A DNA stretch of 64,000 bases. Source: Macrosoma leucophasiata. Lineage: Eukaryota > Arthropoda > Insecta > Lepidoptera > Hedylidae. A program made the translations under genes and the position numbers. The notes under the pieces were generated by a model that was not told where the DNA came from, made no database searches, and saw nothing but the letters and a program-made list of their open reading frames with translations. Shown here piece after piece: positions 44,001 to 53,000 of the stretch. The stretch is taken from contig JAWQUS010000011.1 in assembly GCA_036365455.1 (NCBI GenBank), positions 4,298,001-4,362,000 of the forward strand, read 5' to 3'. Position 1 is the first letter of the stretch. Each line of letters opens with the position of its first letter.

Positions 44001-47000
44001 AATAGTGACAGCTAGGAAAGCTAACATTTTCACAAATTATGTATTTCTGATACCGCTATAAAGACAAAATTAATTACACTATAAACAATACAATAAACGT
44101 GTTTTTTTTCGTATATTTTTTGCGCATTAATAATAACGGTAGCTACTAGACGCTTCAAATTTTCACAGAATTTTTAGGTCTTATGTTTTATATTACCTTC
44201 CATCTATACAAATAAATAAAATTGGAGTGTCTGTTTGTATTGGTGCTCGACGCCCAGCGTCCCGACGCCCAGCGTGTTGTTTTTGTATGTTCCAAAATTA
44301 ACCAAAAGTTATATCCAGCCCAGGAAGACCAAGACTGACCTACCATGACCAAAAATCCAAATCCATAGACTTAGAAATCTACGCAGCTACTGTGAAAAGA
44401 GGTTACCTTTTTAAATAAATTGCTACGCAGCAGGATCCTCACATTATGTTTATTAGTCGGACGTACATGGTGACTAACTTCCATAAACATTTTTATGATC
44501 CCATAAAACACGATTGCGAAGGTTTTGAAGACAATAGGATAATAGGCAATAGAAAGATGCAGCGGCCTTCGAAGATACCTTGAAAATGTGTCGAATGTTT
44601 GTTTCGGCTATTACACACTCAACTATAATATATGTCTACTTCTATTTTATCCTACTTTTTTATTTCTATTCTCTGTAAAATACTGGTTTGCATTTATGTT
44701 TTGTAGTTTTTTATGTCATTAGGATGACAGACAAGCAGACAGGCCACCTGATGGAAAGTGGTCACCGTCGCCTATGGACAGTTGCGACACCAGGGGAGTT
44801 CTGCCATGGCCCGGTAATTTTCAGAACGCTCTTTCGTGACTCATTAAGTTAACACTTTTAAACCCAAGCTGGTCCCATTATATAAAAAATACACATTTTA
44901 ATAGTTAAAAAGTATCAGTATTACATATTTTGGCTAAGCCTATTTAGGGCAGATTTCACCGTTTTCTCTGAGAACTGAGTTTGATAAAACGCGGCTTAGC
45001 TTAAAATTTGCATACATTTTCAACCTTATTACGAACAAATTTCGTGGGTGACATCCAATTAGTCTTCTTGAACTCGTTTAAGAATGTAAACCGCGTTTTA
45101 TTATGACGATGAAATCGGCACTTAGTCACTTAATTTTAGTGCGAAATAGGGAGCTGGTGCTTATTTTTTAAAATCCATGTTCGTATAAATAAAATTAACG
45201 AAAGTTTTGTATTACCCGGTATTTTATTTAGATGGTCCGGTACCGGGTCGCGACCCGGCAAATGGGAAACACTGCTCTACTCACATAATCGCTGTTATCG
45301 AACTCCAATCTCAAGACAGATACGTTTTGACCACCTTCCGTGTACTCCTTTGTAACGGATACTTTCAGCTTCAGCGAAAATATGTCCTCTGCTATCTCGT
45401 ATAGTTGTCCTGTGTAAAGACAATGCCTTGTTTACATCTGAAATAGTAAGTAATCCTCGCCCGTGACTTCTTTCACGAGATCCGGTTAAATAGAGGATAA
45501 GGGTGCTTTTCCACTAGAGATATGATATGCTACGTTGCTATGGATGCGTTTGATATCCACCAATAGTATTCATTGGTGCACATAGCTTAGCACTGGTGGG
45601 AACGGATTCAACTAATGTATGTTTTTTATATGGAAGGGTGTGTGATGTGGGCCGTCGCGAGTGGTGTATCGTACAGCTACATAGCATAGTGTTGGTGGAT
45701 ACGGTTACATATTTTCGTAGCGTAGATTTCACATCAACTAAGCGTAACTGCATGTCACATCTCTGGTGGAAAAGCACCCTAAGGGTTTTATGTGGAGATT
45801 TTGAATATAAATTTTAAAATTCAGGTACAATCTAGAAGCTAAAAGCCTATTTTTATGTAAAGAAAGTGGCAAACAAGCATGGAGTTCGCATTCATTTTAA
45901 GTGATGACTGCAGTATACACAAAACCTACACAAAAACTAGAGGTCAAAATGCAAATGCGTTGCCACCCCTGAGACCTTAGTTAATATGTCTCTGTGATAG
46001 TTATTACGGGGCCATACATAACCGGAACACGATAGTGATGAACACTACCATTTAGTGGCAGATACCACTGCAGATAGTACTGGAACTCGATATGAATATC
46101 CTCCTGGCGGCCAATCTCGACGGAGACTAGCCAACTGCGCTGGAGATATTATAGAACACAAGCGTATGCGCAAACTCAGATGAACTTTCTCTTCCCTCAC
46201 TTTCAGTTTGATTTGACGGCAATCCGACACGAACATAGAGAGATAGGGCGCAGTACCGATTTACGTTATGCTCTCTGAAGCACGGGTACCAGACTTGGGC
46301 TACTACTGGGAATTTCCTAACAGGAAAAATCCAACATCAAGTTTTCCTCATCTAGGTATAGAATCCGGCATCACGGTTAACATCGCGATTGCGACCAGGA
46401 CCACTGAGGCAATCTAATATATATCTTTCGAGTAATAAGTACTAATAAGGTGATATAGCTCTGCCTTGCAGCCTTTGATTATATACACGTCGTACACGAC
46501 GTACACGATTATATACGACGTGTATATAATCAAAGCTTGCAGCATAGATCTTTAAAATAGTGTTTTGCAATGTAAACGCAGAACATGGTCTTTATTTTCT
46601 GTAGATTATAAATTTTACATACTTTTTGTAACAATTCTGTATAAAAGCACTCACCCATCAAGTAATGCGTGTATCCAGTTCTGTTGGTGCGGTACACAAG
46701 TGCGGCGCCGTTTATGTGCGCACGAGTCAGTTGCATGGTAGGCGATCGCATGTTAGGAAACGTGGACTTCATGCGCTGATGTATACTGTCGACTGACTGC
46801 AGGAATGTGCAGAAGTAACGGCCAGTTGCACGGATCATTGTATCGTACCTGAAGAAAAATCCAGAGTAAGATGACTACAGTATGCTAGGTGAGGCTTCGA
46901 ATGTGATGCCCGGTTCCCACTGAGAGCCATTAGAGATAAAGGTTTTTTTATGCCATGATGTGGCAAACATCATCATATCAGCCGAAAGATCCAAGTCCAC

Positions 47001-50000
47001 TCCTGGACCAAAGCCATAAGGGGGATATGCCATAATCGCCACGTTTGGCATGCGGATTGGCGATCGCAGTGGCGGTAGTTTTATTACAGGATGCTGCTGC
47101 CCGTTTTGCATTATTGCACTTAATACCACCGCACTACAATGGTTTGACCGCCATTGTTCGCTTGACTGACTGAGTGGAAGAATTATCTTTCAGGAGAAGA
47201 AAGTTCTTCCGCTAGTGGGTGATGAGGTCGTCATGTCCAGACCCCAAATATAGATGGTAATTTCCATTACTTTATTAAGGACTAGCTGTGCCCGCGACTT
47301 CGTCCACGTGAGAAAAAATATGATTGTTCAGTATCTACCCGGACGTGGGCGCAGCTAGTATAAAAGTAGCCTAAGTTACTCCTTATTACATCAACTATCT
47401 GCCAGTGAAAGTCCCGTCAAAATCGGAGACACTCAAATTCTATTTATTTGTATGTAGGTAGGTATGTATATATTTATGGTTGTATGGAGATAAAAGTAGC
47501 CTAAGTTACTCCTTATTACATCAGCTACCTACCCGTGGAAGTCCCGTCAAAGTCGGATACACTCCAATTCTACTTATTTGTGTGAAGGTATGAATGTATG
47601 TATGTATGGTTGTATGGAAATAAAAGTAGCCTAAGTTACTCCTTATTACATCAGCTATCTACCCGTGGAAGTCCCATCAAAGTCGGATACACTCCAATTC
47701 TACTTATCTGTATCTAGGTATGTATGTATGGATGTATGGAGATAAAAGTAGAAAGAGTTACTCCTTATTACATCAGCTACCTACCCGTGGAAGTCCCGTC
47801 AAAGTCGGATACACTCCAATTCTACTTATTTGTAAGTAGGTATGTATGTATGTATGTATGGATGTATGGAGATAAAAGTAGCCTTAGTTTCTCCTTGTTG
47901 CATAAGCTATCTGCCAGTGAAAGTCACGTCAAAATCGGTCTAGCCGTTCCCGAGATTAGCGGGAACAAAGAGACAGACAGACAGACAGACAAAAATTGTA
48001 AAAAATGTTGTTTTGGTATATGCACCGTGTATATGCATTTAGTAAAAAGCGGTTATTTTTATATTACAAACAGACACTCCAATATTATTTATTTGTATAG
48101 ATTTATTATGGAAGGTAATATACAACATAAGACCTAAAACTTCTGTGAAAATTTTAAAAGCGTCTACTTGCTGCCGTTATTGTCTTGCAAAAAATATACG
48201 AAAAAACACCTTTGTTGTATGCCCCCTCATTTTCATTTTCTTATTTTTAGTTATTAATTTTGTCTTTATAGCGGTAACAGAAATACATGATTTGTGAAAA
48301 TGTTAGCTTTCTAGCTATCACTATTTATGAGATATGGCCTGGTGACAGACAGACGGACGGACAGACAGACAGACAGCGATGGATTAGTAATCCGTAGGGT
48401 CCGCTTTTACCTTTTAGTACGAAACCCCATGAAAGATAGAACTATGATACAGAATAGCTTAAAAATATTCGATATGATTCTTTAAATTGACATAACTTTT
48501 TAATTTCTGACCCGATTCACATGAAACAGACACTAAACATTAAGTTAAACTTACTTCAATATATTAGTGAAAACATCAGATCGAATAAGCCGTTTCCGAA
48601 ATTAGCGTGCACAAACACACAGACAAACAGACATTTTTCCGGGATAAAAAGTGCCCAGTGTTGTGCGCCAAAGGTTAAAGTATAATCGTACCAAGTTTCA
48701 TTGTAATTGGACTGGTAGTTTTTATGTGATGCTTGAACAAACAGACAGACAGACAGACAGACAAAAAAAGTTCTAATTACATATTTGGGTTCGGTATCGA
48801 TCTAGTAACATCCCCTGGTATTTATTTTTTCAATATTTTTAATGTACAGAATTTGAACTTCTACAGTTTTATTATAAGTATAGAAGACCAAGACTGATCT
48901 ACCATGACCAAATAGGTCTAGTAGCTGTCTAAGGGTGGGGTCAAAAGTCTTAGGAATCGTACATGTATGAAGAGCACGATGAATGTAAAACAAGCACGGA
49001 AGGTGTGTCAGACCGGGATATCTGGTGTTCTACACTCTATGCCTACCCCGTAAGGTACTTGGCGTACATACATACATTATTTTACAATCCAAAATATTTC
49101 AATAGTATTATAACTAACAATTTACAGTTTACTACTCACCCATAGTTAGAAAAGAATTTCACAAAACACCTGCCAAAGAAATGCAGCACCTTTTCCTGAG
49201 TAGCAAATTTCTCTTTCAACATGTTGAATTTCTCCGCATTTCCTAAATTCAGACTGTTTAGTCGTAGTCTACCTGAAACACCAGAACCACGGCGTCTATA
49301 CACGTCTACTGCTACAGTGCAACTGGTCTTTCTTGCTGGCTTCAAAGAACTTCGTCTTGCACCTTCAGAGCTTGGAGACTGGTGTTCGGCGTTTTTTACA
49401 CCTTTAATTTCTTTTGCTCCCTTTTCTTGTTGAGACACCTTGATATAATTGATTTCTTCTACTTTTTTGCCTTCATTAACGTCGTCCACTTTTTTGGTTT
49501 CAATATTATCATCTTTTTTATCTTCGACTTGCTTATCTTCTAATTCAGACTCGTTTACAATATCCGTAGAAGTGTCCAAACGTACGCCAATGCTTCTCCT
49601 ATGCCTTATTTTTTCTCGAATTCTTTCTTCCGCCTCATTAATCCTGTCCGTGGAAATGTTACTGAGCAGCGAGCGTAGTTCTTCGGAAGAGTTAAAAGCC
49701 TCAAATTCCTTTCTTGTCGCAGCTGTCAAGGCATTTGTCGCGGTGAATGGACATTTGTATGTGTGAGCCCTGTTGTCGGCGTGGACAGACGCGCTTCGCC
49801 AATTGGGCTTGGACTTCAGGGAAACTTTCTTAGGTGTTGGAGTCCTGGGTGTCGACGTGGTGGGGCTGTTTGGATCTTTTGTATAAAATTGCGCCAATGC
49901 ACTTGCCAATCGAAGCATCAATGTATCTGAATATTCCTAAAAGCAAATTTAACTTAAATAATATATTCTTTAGTCTGGAATTAAAGTACTATGGTGAGTT

Positions 50001-53000
50001 TACACACGATGAAGTGAGTTACAAGTGACTGATTTCTTCATCTGTAAATATTAATTGTATAATCTCGAAAACTGTCAATAAATTAACGTTGATATTTACT
50101 TTAAGCATTTATAATAGGGCTATAAAGACATGCTCCAACTGTTCGGGCATGGATACAATAGTTTAACAAGATATACAATCCGAATGTTAATGGATGGTTG
50201 CAGAGGCCCAGAAAGACCAAAACTGACCTTGACTAAATAGGTCGAGTACTGTCTGAGGGTGGGATGACACCGAGTCTTAGGAATCGGCGATCATGTATGT
50301 AGAGAATGATGAAACTAAAAGAAGCACGGAAGGTGTGTCCTCTTTATCCGGTGTTCCACACTCCCTGCCTACCCCGTAGGAACGTGGCGTGAAGATACAG
50401 AACATATATCAAGCGAGGTTTCCAACTTTCACTTTAGCTTGAAGACGTCATTGACGTAAACTGTACTGTACCAATTGCTCACCTGCCTGGTACTGAATAC
50501 TGTATTCTTTGCCCCAACCTCTCGTAAGATTGTCTCCCATATTTCTTCGCCGCATTCTTGCTGTAAACAAGTATTTTGCATTTATTATCAATACATACGT
50601 ACATTAGATACGTTTTAGCTATAGAATGCTTTGTCTTTGTCAGTTGCATTGTCAAATGTGCAGGATAGAAAAAGACAAAGGAGATTAGCAACACTTTAGC
50701 TTAAATACGTTTATGAATTAGGGGATAAAAATTGAGTGTCTGTACTTTAAATATTTTTTTCAAAAAACTGATAGGGTGTGATTAAAAAAAAGTAATAGAA
50801 CAAAAAAATGACAATTTATGGTTTTTTTTCTGTCAGTCTGTCTGTCTGGTATGTTATAACTTCGAAACTACTCATCGGATTTGAATGCGGTTCACATGTG
50901 GATTAAATATAATTAGGAGCGTTGTCAAAACTTTGTTTCGTTATGGTCAATTCAAAATTCACTTTAAGCACTGCTTCAAAATTTTTAAACAGAGTTGAAT
51001 GCGGTTTTCATAAACGTATTTAGTTAAGACTAGTTGTGCCCGCGACTTTATCCGCGTAGAATTTAACAAAATTATTGTTCATTATCTATATATATACTAG
51101 CGGCCCGCCCCGGCTTCGCCCGCGCTGCTCTGCTCCTATTAGTCATAGCGTAATGTAAGCTATCCTATCTCTCAAGTTGGATCGAACTGCACATGGTGTG
51201 CGAATTTTATTATAATCGGTTAAGTGGTTTAGGAGTCCATTGAGGACAAACATTGTGACACGAGATTTATATATATTAAGATATATATATATATATATAT
51301 ACATATATATAAAAAAGTATAAAAAAAATTAAAAGCCATATTTTTCTTATTCACGTTGGCGTTGCTTTGTTTGCATAGCTAAACTATTTGTAGAAGAAAA
51401 TTGCAAACATCGTTTTATATTCAAATTGACTTGCTTTGCATATATATTTTATTTGGATCTTATGTAATGAAGTACTTATTTAGTAAACACAATTTCGATC
51501 AAGTTTAAATTTCTTATTACTGAATCTAGCGGTTTATTTATTGCAAATAGTAAAAAACCGGTCAAGTGTAGGGTTCCGTAGTTATAATAATAATAATAAT
51601 AATGGAAACCCATTATACGTCCCACTGCTGGGCACGAGTCTCTCCCTTTTTTTGGGGGGAGGCCTTCCGTAGTTACAATAACGTTAAAATCCCGCGAATA
51701 TCGACCACAGATCACTATAATATACTAGATTTCGATTCCCACGCGGACGGAGTCGCGGGCACAGCTAGTACTATAATAAGAGTTAAAATCGAGTGTCTGT
51801 ACATTAAATTTTATTCCAAACAATTAAAAGGTGGCTGTTAAAAAGAGTAACAGAAACCAAAAAAATATTTTTAAATCTTAATGAAAAGTAAACATTGTTC
51901 TTAATTATATTCAATTAAATATTAGATTTAACTTTCTCACTTAATTTCTGCTACAGTGGCTTTTGAACTTTTAACTGAGTTGGTATCATTTGTCTACGTC
52001 TCTCGGCCGAGAAAACGACAAAGTTTTACATTAAAAAAGCTGTGGTATAAAAAAGATGACCACCATTTGATTGGAAAAGTTGTTATAGTAAGTTATTATA
52101 CTATTAGTATTACTAATTTCCGCCTTATTTTCGCCAATTCAGCAGGTTACTCCTGCTCATCTATGGTCACAGATTCGATACACGGTCATATAATTCTCTA
52201 TTTGTATGATATCTACGGTAGAGAAATGGGATATTGGGCTATTGGGATATTGCAATTGAAACAGCTTTATTTGAGGTAACCCTAAGACAAAGGATTTTTA
52301 AAAATTCACAGTGCCAAACTCGGAGTTTTACTTATTTTCGCTTTTTTAACGCGTAGTATTTTTGCTTCTTACCTACTGTTATTCTTGTATATTCTAGACA
52401 TATTATTATATATTCTCTGTTCTAGATTAGCAACAGAGTTAACTTTGAGTACCCATCGCGCATTCGCCAGATTAACGTGCTTCGCCTAATTCCCATACCT
52501 TTTTTCACATACTTAATTGTCATAAACGCACGTTCTAGATTAGCAACAGAGTTAACTTTGAGTACCCATCGCGCATTCTCCAGATTAACGTGCTTTGCCT
52601 AATGCCCATACCTTTTTTCACATACTTAATTGTCATAAACGCACGTTCTAGATTAGCAACAGAGTTAACTTTGAGTACCCATCGGGCATTCTCCAGATTA
52701 ACGTGCTTCGCCTAATTCCCATACCATTTTTCACATACTTAATTGTCATAAGCGCACGTTCTAGATTAGCAACAGAGTTAACTTTGAGTACCCATCGCGC
52801 ATTCTCCAGATTAACGTGCTTCGTCTAATTCCCAAACCTTTTTTCACATACTTAATTGTCATAAACGCACGTTCTAGATTAGCAACAGAGTTAACTTTGA
52901 GTACCCATCGGGCATTCTCCAGATTAACGTGCTTCGCCTAATGCCCATACCTTTTTTCACATACTTAATTGTCATAAACGCACGTTCTACATTAGCAACA

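Noticed and set aside
47724..48137. 137-codon + frame in cyclase intron 3
   Set aside because: Produced by the periodic tandem units and the GACA microsatellite; repeated peptide blocks only.
49221..49766. Two open frames of 70 and 105 codons on + opposite cyclase exon 3
   Set aside because: Antisense shadows of the low-complexity insert; Ser/Leu-rich composition follows from the opposite strand.
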